64,000 bases of DNA from Coriaria nepalensis (GCA_027186245.1 CP114481.1:6246501-6310500); one strand, 5' to 3'; counted from the first letter of the stretch, positions 10,450-24,373 are shown. Notes: generated by a model not told the origin, from the letters alone. Numbers and translations: made by a program.

Positions 10450-13400
10450 CAATCCAGCCGACAAAGACTACTTATTAATTAATCTAAATAAATTAACATA
10501 AACCCAGAAAACCCAAAAGGCCTCGAATAACAAAGAAAATCAGAAAAAAGAACCAATACCCAGTTGCGAAAAACAAATCACATAAGTAAAATCCCCTCAG
10601 ACTCAATCACACTAAATAAAGATCATGAAAAGAATATTGGGTAGTAGCTCACACATTTGTGTGTCAATGACTATGCTTAGGCGCTTATAGCATGCAGAAG
10701 AAGAGTGCTTGGTTAAACAGAAAACGAGAAAGAAATAAATTATCTTATTATTATTATTTATACACTATATAGTACTGTAATTTACACCAGAAAAAAGTTA
10801 CACCCACGGATTCGCATAATGTTCCCTTTTGGAGAGTTAATCCACGTCATATTTTACATGGTTAATTTATATATCTCCAGAATTTAAATTTACATCCAAA
10901 ATTTTGATATAATATATCAAATATTTTGATAATTTATCCTATCAATTAGTGCCAGTGTAATTTTTGATTCCTTACATATCTGAGATATGAGTCTGTTTGT
11001 GAAGAATTTGGGCTTTGATAAAAGCTCATTATACTTTAGATTCTATGTGCCATAATAAGGCTTTGTATCAGATCCAATCTCATGCTGAATCGGATATGAG
11101 ACTTGTTAACATAAATTTATGTCTCACACAATGAATAAGTATACTCTAAAATCAGCATTGCCTTCACACAAGTAAAAAGGAATGGTTAGAGAGAATATTA
11201 TATGAGAAGTTGTGATACTTAGAATGAATTACCTTCTCTCCAAGTAAAATGTGGAATATGGAGAACATGCCCTAATATATTTACGCATGTTAGTCTCTTA
11301 ATTGCTCTACTACTAGTGATAGTACAATCTCTGACGTAAAACAGGCTCTCTCTCCATTGTCGGAGGTCCTTTTCATGTTTATATACTTACCCACCGATCA
11401 CTTTTATCAGCTTCAGCTCCTTAGCCTTAGTTATTGAGGCTCAACCATAAGTCAAGTTATGTTTGGCCATAGGAATCAATCTTTAGTAGGCTGACCCACT
11501 CCTCAGCTCTTTTGCTCTAATTAGGACATCTTAATGCTATGCAGGGTTAGCCTTGGGGCAAGGCAATCAAGACTCTTAGACCTTAGGTCTCTAACAAATT
11601 TTAGACCCTAATTTTTTTTAATTATTGATTGTTTAATGTAAATAAAATAAATGTTTATTTATGGGAATAAGTGTTAAAAGTAAGAATTAAGTAGTTGAAA
11701 TTTTTGTAATTAATGTGATTTATGAAACTTAAGGACAAACTATGCCTCCATAAACTTTAGAAAAGTTAAACTTTTACCCTTATAAATTTTAAATTTTATA
11801 TAACTTTTTCCTCTAAATTTGTATAGATATAAAATTTAAAATTGATATTTTTGTAATTGTTTTTACATATGAATTATATTTACGTCATTCCCGTTGTCAA
11901 AGTAACATTTTTTATATTAAGGGAGGGTATAATTTTGAATATATAAAATATCATCAAATTTATAAGTTATATATAAATTTTTCATTCTATCTTTTTTATT
12001 TATTTTATAACCAAATACAAAATTAACATATATATATATATTTATTTATTTATTTATTTGTATTACATTTGAGATATAAATCTTACACATTTTATTTGTT
12101 TATTATAAAATATTTTGATAATATATATTTATCGTAGTAAAACTCTGAACCCCTAATTAACTTTTAGAGTATAGTAGGAGTTAAGGCCCCATTCTAAAAT
12201 TTGCCATAGACCCTAATATCTTTTGGCACAAGCTCCGACACTATGGCCATAATTTTAATTAATGATGAGAGTAGCATCCGCCCCACTAGTCATTTAGTTT
12301 ATCAAAATATTTTTAAGAAATAAACATAACTAGTGAATGCATTACTTGCTAACTAATTTTTACAACCTTTTAACAAAAATATGTAATAATTTAAACTCTT
12401 ATAAAATATTATTATATAACTGAAATTCATAACACATTATTATAAATAGCATCTCTTTATTTTTACAATGATCTATTATAACATGTTAAAATAAATAAAT
12501 TTAGGGTCTATTTATAACCCAACATCACTATACTTTAATGTTATGTTTATACCTACTTATATTTTTGTATTAACACTAGCATAACATTAATCATTTTTTA
12601 ATTGTGAGTATGAATATTAATGCAAAGGCCTTAATTTTATATAACGTTTATACTAATGATAAGCTCAATCTTAGTATGTTTAATAAAATCATACTCTTCC
12701 TAAATTAACATGCCGTAAAAAAATATATCTTTATCTACAAAATTTTTCAAAAAAAAATTTTAAATTATAAAAATTTTAAATTATAAAAATTTAATAATTT
12801 TATATTTAATTTTAATACTCTATTAAAATTTTAAAATTCAAATATTTATTTCTTTAAAATGTATTATAAAAAAATAAATAAATCACTATACTTATAAATC
12901 AATATAATTTCTTTTTCCTTAAGTCACGTCGGAACTTTAAACTGAATGAACCGAGCATGATATGGGCTTCTTACATGGTTGCCCCGCTGCCCCGCGTTGC
13001 AAGAAAATTGTAAATACAGAATACTGTCTTGTAAGGCTGTTTGGAATCCAAGAAACTTTTTTTTTTTTTTTTAAAGAATATTGTTAGACAGCTGTCAAGC
13101 ATGCACATGTTTATCAGGTGTGCCACTTTATTTCTAAAACAAATCACAATTATTGTTCATATGGATCTTCATCTAATATTCAAACAAATACCCTTTAATT
13201 AAATTTTATTTTTAAAACAAAACGACCTCGTATAATTGCATTAATAATTGATAATATGTAAGTAAGGTATAATGTGTTTGTCAAATCCTCACAAATTATA
13301 GACACTAATTATATATAATGGATTTTACAGTGCATCCGACTTGTGATAAGCTCTATCAAAATAAGTGAGGGCTTGTCGTATCTCATTCATAATCATGATC

Positions 13401-14711
13401 ACTAATTTACATGTAGGAAATGATCTTGATCTTAATTTCTAATTACATGTAGGAAATGATCTTGATCTTAATTTTCAAAGTTCAAAACGCGATATCTTTT
13501 TAATTATTAATTTCATGTGTAATAATTTTGGTTTTCATATTTTATTTTGAACCATGAGGATAAATATTAGTACTCGGTAAAGTAGATAAAAATTATTAGA
13601 CTTTTGATTACAAGGTCGAATTTTTGAGATTAATAGTAATTTAATAAAATTAAAACTTTATTATTAACCCTATTAAACCTTAGTTAATTATTAAATCTGT
13701 AGTTGAAGAAACCTGAATAGTCTATAAGGTAATATTCATTGAAATCTATGATTAAAATTGGACCTTTATGAATATGCATAATGCATATGTCTTTTGACTT
13801 GTCACTAGTGTAAAATGAATGGAAGATATGTTCTCTTTCATTTTCTTTTCGCTAGGTCAATATGCTAGTTTGCTAGGATAATAAGGTATAAATTTGATTG
13901 ATTGATTGATTGATTATATATATATATATATAAATTATTAACTTGGGTGATGCTAATTATGTTATAAAAGAATCTTAGAAACGACATGGGAATATTTGAA
14001 TTGAAGGGTCACTAAGACCCATGGCATGCATTACCGAACTTAGATTTCAATACCTAATTAAGGAAAGCATTATAATGATTTTTAAATTTTTAAATTTTAT
14101 TAATTTTTTTTTTTTTACATAATGAAATCCCACCATTAGTTAATAACCATAATTTATGAGAACAAGGACAGTTAATTTGGTCGGACACCACTAGATTCTT
14201 AGCACAAATTGCAACTACAAGAACAACATTTATAAGCAAATCTTGTCCAAATTAAAATCCCAAAGTATGATGTTAATCATTAATTGCCATCAAACCAAAA
14301 AGTGAAGATAATGTAAATTATCTTATCACCTAATATCCTATCGATAGGAAAAAGCATTGCTGTCGGGCATGTGGGCAATACATTTTAACAAGAACTCGTA
14401 TACAAATCCATAACCCTATATACCAATCAAGGAGCATTGTTGCTCCTTGATGTATGCACGTATGGTAATGATAGTGATGTATGTTTTTCTTTTGGCAAAG
14501 GATCATGTTGATCTAAAATTTATCGAAAATGATATATAAATCAAAATTAAATAAATTTTAGATAACATATGATGAATTAACAATAATCTAAATCATCTAC
14601 TTAATTAATGAATTATTATATATTGATGTGAATGATTACCAACTCATCACATTTTATTTATAATTTGTCTAACTTTAGTTCATGTATCATTACCCCAAAC
14701 TTATGAGTAAC
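10450..14711. other. Long AT-rich spacer without genes
   Basis: The part next to 10449 is presumably the 5' UTR and promoter of the ALP1-like gene. The rest is AT-rich, with simple repeats (TA run and TTTA units around 12030-12060, TTGA and TA runs around 13890-13930) and no coding stretch I can support. Homopolymer A/T tracts are frequent. Confidence 0.6.
13404..13476. repeat. Two-unit tandem repeat, 36-bp period
   Basis: ACATGTAGGAAATGATCTTG begins at 13409 and again at 13445, with nearly identical flanks. It is a simple local duplication. Confidence 0.9.
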
Positions 14712-16259
14712 TGTTGATGCTAGACTTTTTGCGCACAAGTGGCATAAAATGGTTGTTTAAAATTTTAAAATAATTTAAATCGGTCAAGCATATCGGCCGA
14801 TTAACCGATTAAAAGGAAAACTTGGTTGATTTAATACAAATTCGGCCAAACATAAGGCATTTTAATCATGTGAAATTTGACCAACTTGAAATTTCCTTCA
14901 AAGAGTGGAAAGTTTCATAAAGATTGATGAAGTGACCAAATATTAGCTATAGATTGCTTGCTTGGAGATCAATCTCAATCGTTCGAAAAAAATAAAATAA
15001 AACCCACATGATGAGGGATTTGATTTCGTCCCTAAGCATATAGAATTTGGCCGAAATGACCTTGAGACAATATATTTTTGGGTAAACACATGAGAATCGG
15101 CCAAAGATAAAAAATGTTAAGGATGAAACAACTTCTTCTTAAAAAGTAGTAAGAAATCCTTCCTTGACTCACATTTTCGGTCATAAGCATTAATGGGCTG
15201 AAAATAGAGGTTGGTTGAAGCAATTTTCGGCCAAGGAATAAAGGATTTCGGCCAAGCTCAAAAGGGGTTAGACGTAGGGCCTATTTTCCCTCAAAAAGTG
15301 CACTTAAAGGACTATTTCAGCCCCATTTTATGTTAAGCAAAGTGGTTGGTTGAAAATTCAGTTTATTATAGCATTAATGAGCCGAATTTTACGAAGAATA
15401 AGGGGGAAGAAATCGAGACGAATCTAGATACAAAATGGACCAAGTTTAATAAAAAATATGATATTTGAAAGTTAAAATTTTCTCTAAAATGGAAGGAACT
15501 GGGCCCACGAGAGGGTTGACCATTTTTGGTGTGGAGAGCAAGGTTTAGGCCACATTGTATTTATGAAAATTGTATTTCAGTTGCCTATAAATAAAAAGCC
15601 CGGTTTAGGAAAAACAACATCAACACTTGATTAATAACCACTCGTCAATTATCATTCAAACAATCCAATACTTAAATTTTCTCAGTCTGTCTGACATTTC
15701 TTTTATTTTTGCTTCCTCCGAAAACAATGTATTTCTTTCTTCCTTAGATCCAGTCTTAGGATCGTTATTGAGCCACTGGGTTTTCACCCAAGTGATGGTT
15801 TTGATTTGTAATTAACAAACAAGATGTTGGTTTCTCTACTTACTTTAATCTTTAAATTTCTTTAATCTCATCTTTTTTATTAACGTTATTCTTATCTTAG
15901 TTTAGATTTAGCTTTTATCATTTTCTTAAGAAATTTTAACATTTTAAGCACTTTATTTTAGATTTACCAATGTTCTTTATTCATTTATCTTTGAAACTTT
16001 GATTTTGTAGTCAATTATTTTTATTTTACTAGTTAGCTAAATTCTCTCATCAGGAAGTATGTTGAAAATAATAAAAGCTAGATTAGTCTCAGCCTTTTTG
16101 CCTATTTTTCTTAGAAGATAGTCTTGTAGTTAAATTTTTAATTTTTTATAATGTGAAATCCACTTCAATTTTTTGGCACGTTGATATTTTTCATTTAATT
16201 TACACATCACTTTTCTCAAGATCATAAATTTTCGTCAATAGATTTTTTCGACGTCAACA
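14712..16259 (+). mobile_element. Probable solo LTR, about 1.55 kb
   Basis: The segment begins TGTTGATGCTAGA and ends ACGTCAACA, giving TG...CA ends with a short inverted match. Internally it has a promoter-like CTATAAATAAAAAGC at about 15585 and many copies of the word TCGGCC(A/G)A. A second segment with the same head, the same promoter-like box, the same TCGGCC words and a similar tail (GGCACG... then GTTAACTAACA) is found at 49488-51150 in the same orientation. No internal protein-coding region, PBS or partner LTR is adjacent, so both look like solo LTRs. A target-site duplication could not be confirmed. Confidence 0.6.
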
Positions 16260-17750
16260 ATAATAACATTAATTCGGATCAACCATCAATAATGTCAGTC
16301 AATTGGACCGATGAGTATATGGACCCATGTCATAACCATAACAGCTTTCTAAATAAAATTGAGAGCATGTGTGGCTAAGTTATTACATCCGGCTGCAAGA
16401 GTTCCTATCGATAGATTGAGAATTCGTAGTTGATTTATCTATCTCAATTATATATGTAATGTTTTATATTATTGTATTATATATCATATTAATCATATAT
16501 ATATAATTAAAATAAATCAATCCATCTTAGATATAATTCCTAAAAAAACTATACTAAATATATGTTGGAATTATTTTTGATTAAAAGGAAAATAAAAATA
16601 AAAAGCATGGGACTCATTAATGTATCATAAATACATCTCCCAATAGAAACTTAGAAAATTATTGAATACCATACGTGTGGCATGAGACACTTTATGAAAT
16701 TTTGAAAAGATTGAAAATACTATGTTTTTAGAACATATATTTACGTGTTTCAAATCTTGTTTCCAAAATATTTATGATAATATCCCCAATAAAATGCGTT
16801 TATATCATTCACGATTTCCACATTTTATACATTAACAATCTACGCCACCAAATAAGCGACCCAGATCCCTGTTTTTTGAAGAGATACAATTAAGTGGGGT
16901 GGCCAGAAATTGGAAATGTTCAAGTAATATATTTTAATGGCTTGCTTTTGAGAGTTCTTTCTTCTTATCTCTTACTTATCGTCTCATCGTCTTATCTTTC
17001 TTGCCTTTTTGAGAATCAGTTAGCCGTTAATAAGAGAGTTTGCTTACTTGCTTGGTAAGTCTACAAGTTTATATAGATACTGGCGAGTAATTTTTACATA
17101 ATAATGACTCATATATTATTTTTTATAATTTAATAATTTAATAAAATTAAATATACGTATTATAATTTTATTTATTAAATTAAAATTTCTTATTATTTTA
17201 TGATTTAATTAATTAAAATGTAATTTATAATATAATTTTTTTATTTATCCTTATTATTAATTAATTAAATTTCGACCGACTCACTTCCCTCGAGATTCCG
17301 CCGCTAAAAATCAGTATATATACAAGAAAGAATACATATATATTATATATATGTATTGTATATGGTGAGAACAATTCAATTCGCCTATTTGCTTATCAGA
17401 TCGATTTTAGCGGTGTGATCATACACATCAATCATCTCTATCTCATCACATCTGCTGCTCACATAACAATAAATTATATAAGCTACTTGTTTTAATGGAG
17501 GTAGTGTTCTATGACATCACACAAACAATGAATAAAATATAGACGGTCATAAAGGAAAAGTAGCTTCTTGATAAAAGACACGTAGAGATTGTTTGTAATA
17601 AGACTGTAAAAAGTATGTAAAGAAATAATAGGCGAAATTTTTTAGAATAACATGATATGATCTTATGTAAAAAAGAAAAATCCTAAAGAAATTAATTAAC
17701 TTGTTAAGATCAAATCAATACTTCAATAATCATGTACAGAAACCATCTAT
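16260..17750. other. AT-rich spacer upstream of the MYB gene
   Basis: No gene, RNA or clear repeat is recognised. The segment is dominated by A/T tracts and short ATATAT runs. Confidence 0.6.
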
Positions 17751-17759
17751 ATATCTTTG

Positions 17760-17767
17760 TATAAATA
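17760..17767 (+). promoter_or_regulatory. TATA box of the MYB gene
   Basis: TATAAATA lies 66 bp before the start codon, followed by an AG-rich leader at about 17805-17825. Confidence 0.5.
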
Positions 17768-17825
17768 TGGGTAGTGTTCACCTTAACTTCCCCATGAACT
17801 TAGGAATAAGAGAGAGAGAGAGAGA

Positions 17826-18836
17826 ATGAAAATTATGGTGCAAGAGGAGAACTGCAGAAAAGGACCATGGATAGAAGAAGAAGACATCAAGCTGGTTTGC
17901 TTTGTGGGCTTGTTTGGGGATAGAAGATGGGATTTCATAGCAAAAGTTTCAGGTTTGAAGGTGGCGGGAGATAACAAAGTATAAATAGGTAATCCGATTT
18001 GGAGTTTCGTGCTGTTTGGAAGAAAAGTTGTGCTCTAATCCGCCCTTTTGTTTTTCAATTCTTCTTTGGCGTTTTTGTTGTAGGTTTGAACCGAACAGGG
18101 AAGAGTTGCAGGCTACGTTGGGTTAACTACCTTCACCCTGGTCTTAAAAGAGGGAAGATGACCCCTCAAGAAGAACGTCTTGTTCTTGAACTTCACTCCA
18201 AATGGGGAAACAGGTTCATTTCCATAAACCCTAGCTCTCGATCGATCGATCCGGGTTTTTTGTATTTTGGATCTTTTACTTTTTTACTTTTACTTTGTTA
18301 ATCACATGATATGCAGATGGTCGAAAATAGCAAGGAAGATACCGGGACGAACTGATAACGAGATAAAGAATTATTGGAGAACACAGATGAGGAAGAAGGC
18401 TCAAGAGACAAAGAAAAGAGCCATAGCTTCTGTATCATCATCCCTGTCATCGTCATATTCCGATCATTCTTGTTCATCAGAATCAAACATTAATAATCAT
18501 GAACTGCAGCCCCTCACCAAGAAGATGATGATGATGAGTGGTGGTGGGGAAGAAATTTTTCATGATACTGGTGGGCCCCATGATGATAAGAAGAAGAAGA
18601 TGATGATGATGATCAAGATCAATATCGATAATGATCGTGTAGAAGAAGAAGAGGAAGACATAAAGAAATATGATGATGATCATGAGGAAGGGTCTTATTC
18701 CATGGATGACATATGGAAAGAGATAGGAATGGCAGATAATGATCATGATCATGGCTATAGTACTAAAAAAGAGTACGACTATAGCAATAGTATTTCTTCT
18801 CCTTCATGGGACTATGATCAGTACTCTCTATGGTGA
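17826..18836 (+). CDS. R2R3-MYB transcription factor of the MYB48/MYB59 type, 258 aa
   Basis: Nuclear DNA-binding regulator. Exons 17826-17952, 18084-18213 and 18317-18836 join to 258 residues. R2 starts [20 protein letters not shown] and continues [21 protein letters not shown]3 includes [20 protein letters not shown] and [20 protein letters not shown]. The motif [11 protein letters not shown] follows, and the acidic C-terminal half is rich in Asp, Ser and Met. GDRRWDF, the first intron inside R2 and the short start ([15 protein letters not shown]) are hallmarks of the MYB48/MYB59 clade, whose first intron is known to be alternatively spliced. If that intron is retained here, translation ends after [11 protein letters not shown], and a downstream ATG at 17999 could start an R3-only protein. 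A second in-frame ATG at 17835 is an alternative start. Confidence 0.93.
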
Positions 18837-19714
18837 ATAGATATAGAAGATCAAGATCAGAGTAAACTGATGTTTGATCTTCCTATAAGCGATCATCAAT
18901 TTCTCTCTTGATTTCAAAAATGGTTGTTAAGACTAGGTCATATGTAAAATATTAGTGGGAAAAACTCTTGTATGCTACAAGATCTAATGCTTATGGTTCT
19001 CTGTGACCAATCACATCATGACATCACTTTGTGGTTAATAACACAAAGTGAGCTTGTCGTAATGCTCTCAGTATGAATCGCAACTACAAATGACTGATAG
19101 TTGTACTACTTTCACAAAAAATTTCGGGACGGTGGAAATTGATATTACAATGCTTTTTCAAAGCCGAAGAAAAGCTTCGTTAAAAACCACTCTAATCACC
19201 ATCTCATATGCATATAATTGTATTGCTTTCACTTCAAAGCACTAGTAAAAAGCTCCCACAAACAAGCTTATAGTATAATATATTAATGCTTCACGATACT
19301 TCTAAGATTCCATTGGTAAAGTTGATGCTACAATTTATACATTCTTCTGAATCTAGAGAGAAACATGTTAGATACTAAGTAGAAGAAATTTAAGGCAAGA
19401 GTATACCTCTTTGCTTTTAGCACTTGGGTTACATTTTGGAGTATATATTGTTAGGTAGTCCGAGAATAAATAATTACGACAGTATTAATATTGTGATATC
19501 AATATAACACATCATTTGTGTAAAATACTCGACAAGTAAAAAAAAACCGGGTTAGTGATTGGCCAAAGAAAAGTGGGTTGCGTTGGGCAAAGTGAAAAAT
19601 GCAGACTATTTAGCCCGATCAATCCTTTAGACTTGTCGTAAATCGAATGGGGTATAAGGCTATGTGTACAGTGTACAGTCTCTATATACGCTTGTGATGG
19701 AAAGGTCAAAATAT
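18837..19714. other. MYB 3' flank and spacer
   Basis: This is the 3' UTR followed by AT-rich DNA. No gene is seen. Confidence 0.5.
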
Positions 19715-20011
19715 CTAAATCAAAATTGAATTATATGCTAGTAAATTCTTAGCTTCATTATCATTACGACTACCTAAGAACGGAGCTCGAGAGTCTGATT
19801 CGATAAAAAAGGAGGTTAGGGCTTTACGGAGAGCAAGCCAAATATCATAAAATAAACCTAAAGTTTCTGCCCAGAAGCTGTTTGTAGCCATTAATGTATG
19901 CCTGAAAGCACATTGAAAATCACCCTTCCAATCGCGTATAAATCTCTCCTGTGAAGGGGGTTTCCAAGAATAAATGATAGGCTGTTGTAAGGATGAAAGT
20001 GAATATGGCAA
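19715..20011 (-). pseudogene. Retroelement RNase H-like (RVT_3) fragment
   Basis: A minus-strand translation reads WKPPSQERF, RDWKGDF, NSFWAETLGLFYDIWLALRK, FFIESDSR and NDNEAKNLLAY in order. This is the pattern of the plant RVT_3 RNase H-like domain found at the end of LINE-type polyproteins and in stand-alone copies. Internal segments are missing and there is no flanking reverse transcriptase, so it is a decayed scrap. A second fragment of the same domain lies at 48515-49099. Confidence 0.6.
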
Positions 20012-20041
20012 CCCAAAGTCTTGTAAAGTAACTTAAAGCAG

Positions 20042-20118
20042 GTTAATTTTAAAAAATAATAGTAAAAATGAAAATTTTAAAATGCAACAATCCAAAGTCC
20101 CCAAATAAAAGAGATCTT
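20042..20118 (+). repeat. Dispersed direct repeat, copy 1
   Basis: About 75 bp (AAAAAATAATAGTAAAAATG, later GCAACAATCCAAAGTCCC and AAATAAAAGAGATCT) recur at 20795-20871 with few changes and in the same orientation. Confidence 0.75.
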
Positions 20119-20348
20119 TAGACTCTCGGGCGTTAGACCAAATAGATGGATAAAGATGATTCTTTGGATTTATCTCGGATTCAAGTTCCTTAAATAATGT
20201 TTAAGATTATATTTTAGATTTATTAAAAGATGTTATGGATCTAATTGATTTTTTAAAATTTATAATTCATTATTGATGCCACGTGAAGAAATTTCCTGAA
20301 TTTCCTAGATTTTTTGTTTTTTCTTGTTGGCCTTTCACATGTTTGTCT

Positions 20349-20416
20349 GTGCATCTCAGACAGACATCTCATATGACGATATGTGCATTTCAGACCGACA
20401 TCTCACATATCAATAT
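20349..20416. repeat. Two-unit tandem repeat, 34-bp period
   Basis: GTGCATCTCAGACAGACATC at 20349 and GTGCATTTCAGACCGACATC at 20383 form a short local duplication. Confidence 0.8.
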
Positions 20417-20794
20417 TTTCATATCTCCTACCAGTTCGATTCATCGGAGGTTTTCAAAATGCACTAGGTTTATTTTCGAGAGAAAATAAGTTCGTAACTT
20501 CCAACAAGTTTGTGAGCTCGAATTGATTCATTAATGGTGGTTAAAATAAAGTTTCGAATATGCATTAATGGAGAGGGGGTATGAAAGAAAGAAAAAAAAA
20601 TAAAAGGAAAAAGAAGAGTGGAAAGAAAAAAAAATAAAGAAAACATGCATGTTACTAAATTAAACACAATAATCTGCATATTTGTAAACGTAATTAGGTT
20701 ATAAATGATGTGACTTACTCAAGAACGCTAGATCTATATAAACAACTGGAATTATATAGACACCATGCAATCCGAGCATCTTTACTCAAAACCA

Positions 20795-20871
20795 TGTTAA
20801 CTTTAAAAAATAATAGTAAAAAGGAAAATTTTTATAAGCAACAATCCAAATCCCCACAATAAAAGAGATCT
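20795..20871 (+). repeat. Dispersed direct repeat, copy 2
   Basis: This is the second copy of the repeat at 20042-20118, about 750 bp away and in the same orientation. Confidence 0.75.
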
Positions 20872-22591
20872 GCTTTTTCTTAATAACATTTAATATATAT
20901 ATATATATATATATATAAATATAAAAAATATAAAATAATAAAGTAAAACACTTCCTTAGTGGTAAATTTAGGTGTCCCGCAATTTATTTTAATTACGTTA
21001 AGAGCACAGTTAAGATTCTAATTTGAGTTAAGGACCCGTAAAATTTCATCTTGCCCCAAAAGTCTTAATAATTACCGATTACGTTTGATGAGTGCAAATG
21101 TAGAACGATCATTACTTCGATTTTCAAGGCCCAAATGGAGTTGTTAGAAGGCCCGTGATGGTCAGACTGAGTTAGTAGCAAGCCCAAGCATTGTGGGTCC
21201 AGTCCAACTTCCCATTAATGGATCATCCGATCCATAATTATCATCCACGTAACAGAACAGTCTCCCACCTCAAAACTCGACAGATCAACAGAAAAAAGGG
21301 AAGAAAAAAAAAAAGAAAAAAAGAAAAAATGCAGAAGTTATCAAATCTTTCTCTCTTTGCTTACAATTCTCTACAAGCATGTGGCCGGTAATAAAATCCT
21401 CTGCAGACTGCAATTCTGTGTTGGTATATTTTGAATTTTTCCGATTATATATCTTTCTGTAACTATTTTTTCATGGCAGGGCATTTTCTCTGTACAAACT
21501 CTTGAGCAATTTCGCACTCACTCAGTTCATCAATGGAGCTTACTCTTCTTCTGGAGACCCTATCTGTCAGTCATTTTCCTTAAGCCCCTTGTGTTTGGTT
21601 GCCGAGAAAGTTTTAAGGAAAATTACACATTATAAGAGATAAATTATGTTCTCTAAATATTTAACAACATTGCTTTCCCCTTTTTTTGACTGAAGGTATA
21701 TTGCAAACTGTTGCATTCCTGGAAGTATTACATGGAGGCATAGGTGGGTTCATTGAGTTGTTATATATATATATATATGAATATTTTTATAATTTCTTAA
21801 CACTCACGTGCCTGTTAATTTTTAATGTTTTTTTCAAAAAAATTAATTTATTGACTAATTGATTAAAAACTAACTAATTATTTAGGTTCAGCACTTGCCA
21901 TCAGTTTTCATCTCATTTTTTGCTTGGATCTCAAGTGAGGTAATCTGATTTTTTATTCAAGTTTTGGTTATATAGTTATATATGCATTAAAGACCATATA
22001 TATAAGAAGGTATTAGGTGCATCTGGTGTACGCAACATATGTGAGATAGGGATAGGGGCTTATTGAGTCCAACAATCTCGCCTTCGATACTGTACGGCTT
22101 CATTCGAACATTTCGCTCGCAAGGTGTTTGTGAAATGACTAAGAGAAAAAATCAAAAGAAAAGTGCTTACTTACTCATTGGTGAAATTGGCATGTTCCTT
22201 TTGTGCTTGGATATCAATGGCAATATATGGACATTACTGATTACTTGCTTGAATGGCCATTGGTAAAAATAAGAACAGTTTGCAAGATAAGTAGCTTGTT
22301 TCATTCCATTCTAGATACAATTTTCCTATTTTGTGATTGCAGATAATTCGATACACCCATTATGCTTTGAACTGCCTTGGAACCTGCCCATCTTGGGTTA
22401 TCTACCTACGGTAATTTTCTTACAAACATTCACCCAAAAAAATTTAAAAAATTAATTACTAACTTTCACTGTACCTGAATAAACGGGAGGCCAAATTATT
22501 CTCTCTTTTCTGAATTCATTCTATACTTGTTTTTTTCATTAGGTACACTGCATCCCCCATACTCTACCCAATAAAAAAAGAGAGTATAATT

Positions 22592-22838
22592 TGGCTCCTT
22601 AAACCCGTCATTATTATTATTATTAGTATTATTATTATGAGACTATTTTAGTAATTGGATGATTAGTAGTATAAATAGCAGTAGTATGATTAGGGTTTAT
22701 GGGGGAATTGATTTTGGAGAGTAAGAACTCTTAGGGAGAGACAGTCTACCTCTTAAATAGTAGATCAACCTATATTATTTTGGTTATTGCATAATAAAGA
22801 TTAACCCTAATTTTATATCTCTAGATCGGGTCCTATCA
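22592..22838 (+). repeat. 5' LTR of the gag-only element
   Basis: It contains GTAGTATAAATAGCAGTAGT (a TATA-like core) and GGTTATTGCATAATAAAGAT (polyadenylation-like), and ends CCTATCA. It is colinear with the 3' LTR with roughly twenty differences by eye, indicating an old insertion. Confidence 0.8.
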
Positions 22839-24331
22839 AATTGGTATTAGTGCACTCGATCATCGATGGCTGCGAAGAAGGTAGAGGCACTTGAGGAGAA
22901 ATTGGAGAGCGAAGTGATGGCGATCAAAACATCGATCGAAGAACGCTTCGCGATAGTACAACAGCAGTTTGCGCAGCAGAATTCGTCGTTGGAAGCCATA
23001 TAGGGAAAACTAACGGAGCTGTAGTTTAGGTCACCATCGAACCACCTTGACCAACTTGTGGGTGGTCATGGTTGGGCAGCAGGGGACACCATTAGAAAAG
23101 GCAGCCGTAGTGGCGGCGAGCAGGCTGCAAGGGGGAAACGAGCGGTGGACGGCGCAGTAGAGGGCATGGGCGTCGACGGCCAGGTTAGGGAAGAGTTCAA
23201 CAGCGAATTGGGAGAAGGTTCCGGAATGGCGGCGCTGCCGTGGGGGTCAGTCGGAAGGGTTCAATTCGAACATGGGGAAAAAGGTGTGAAACAATGGCCA
23301 ACAGGCGATTATGTGGCAGGAACCGTTGCAAGTGGTGAGGTAAGGGCGCCGTGGGCTAATTTTAGGTTTCTGGCGGAACCCCCATGGGCAGGCCAAGGGC
23401 AGTACGCAGGCACACCGGGCAGAATTGGTGTTGATCCACAAATTTGCAAATTGAAGATGCCTATCTTCGAAGGCGAGGATGTGGCGGCATGAGTTTATAG
23501 GGTGGAAAGGTACTTTGAGGTTAATGAATTATCGGAAGGGGAAAAACTACAGGCAGCCGGTCTATGTTTGGAGGGGCCGACATTGTCATTGTTTCAATGG
23601 TGTGGGCACCACCGACTCATAAGGTCATGGACGGATTTTAAATAAATGGTGATAATAAGGTTTTAGACTTCTCACGATGGAGACTTATATGAAAAGTTCT
23701 TGGCACTCTCTGCCAAGAGGGGACAGTGTGGGAATACTGTGAGAAGTTCGAGTTGCTTTTCAGGTCATTAACAGGCGTCCCTCCGGAAATCTTGGAGGGA
23801 AATTTTTTAAGGGGGTTGAAACCGGAAATTCTGACAACATTGAGGTTATTATGGCCTAAGGGACTAGAGGAGTATATGGACTTGGCCTTACAAGTGGAGG
23901 AGAAGAAAAATGCAAAAAAATAGCAAAGGAGCAGCCATGGCAGTTTTGTTCATAAAGGCTATTCCGGGACTCGTAGCTCTCGGACACAAACTGTCACTGT
24001 CGGTAAGGAGGGGCCGGAAGAGAGGAGAGCAGGGTACCGTCCAGAAGGGAGTTTCAAAAGGTTAACGGAGACAGAGATCTCGGACAAAAGAGCCAAAGAG
24101 TTGTGTTTTCGTTGTGACGAGAAATTTTCGCCCGGGCATCGTTGTAAGGATAGGAGGCTCCAAGTGTTAACTGTCAGTGATGAGGATGATGATATGGTGG
24201 AACTGGAGGAGGAGAGGGAGGAAGAATTGGTGCATCACCATCTAGACCCCCGGTTTCCGGACCATCCGCATCGTACCGCATTTTCCCTATTTCCACCCTG
24301 AGAACAAGGTGTCTCGTTGGGAGACGAGTAA

Positions 24332-24341
24332 TGTTAGACCC

Positions 24342-24373
<32 letters not shown>

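Noticed and set aside
18483..18752. 89-codon minus-strand frame rich in Ile and His
   Set aside because: It is antisense to the Asp/Met-rich C-terminal exon of the MYB gene.
22063..22266. 67-codon frame inside the dehydratase locus
   Set aside because: It lies within an intron of the pseudogene, with no family signal and no splice support.
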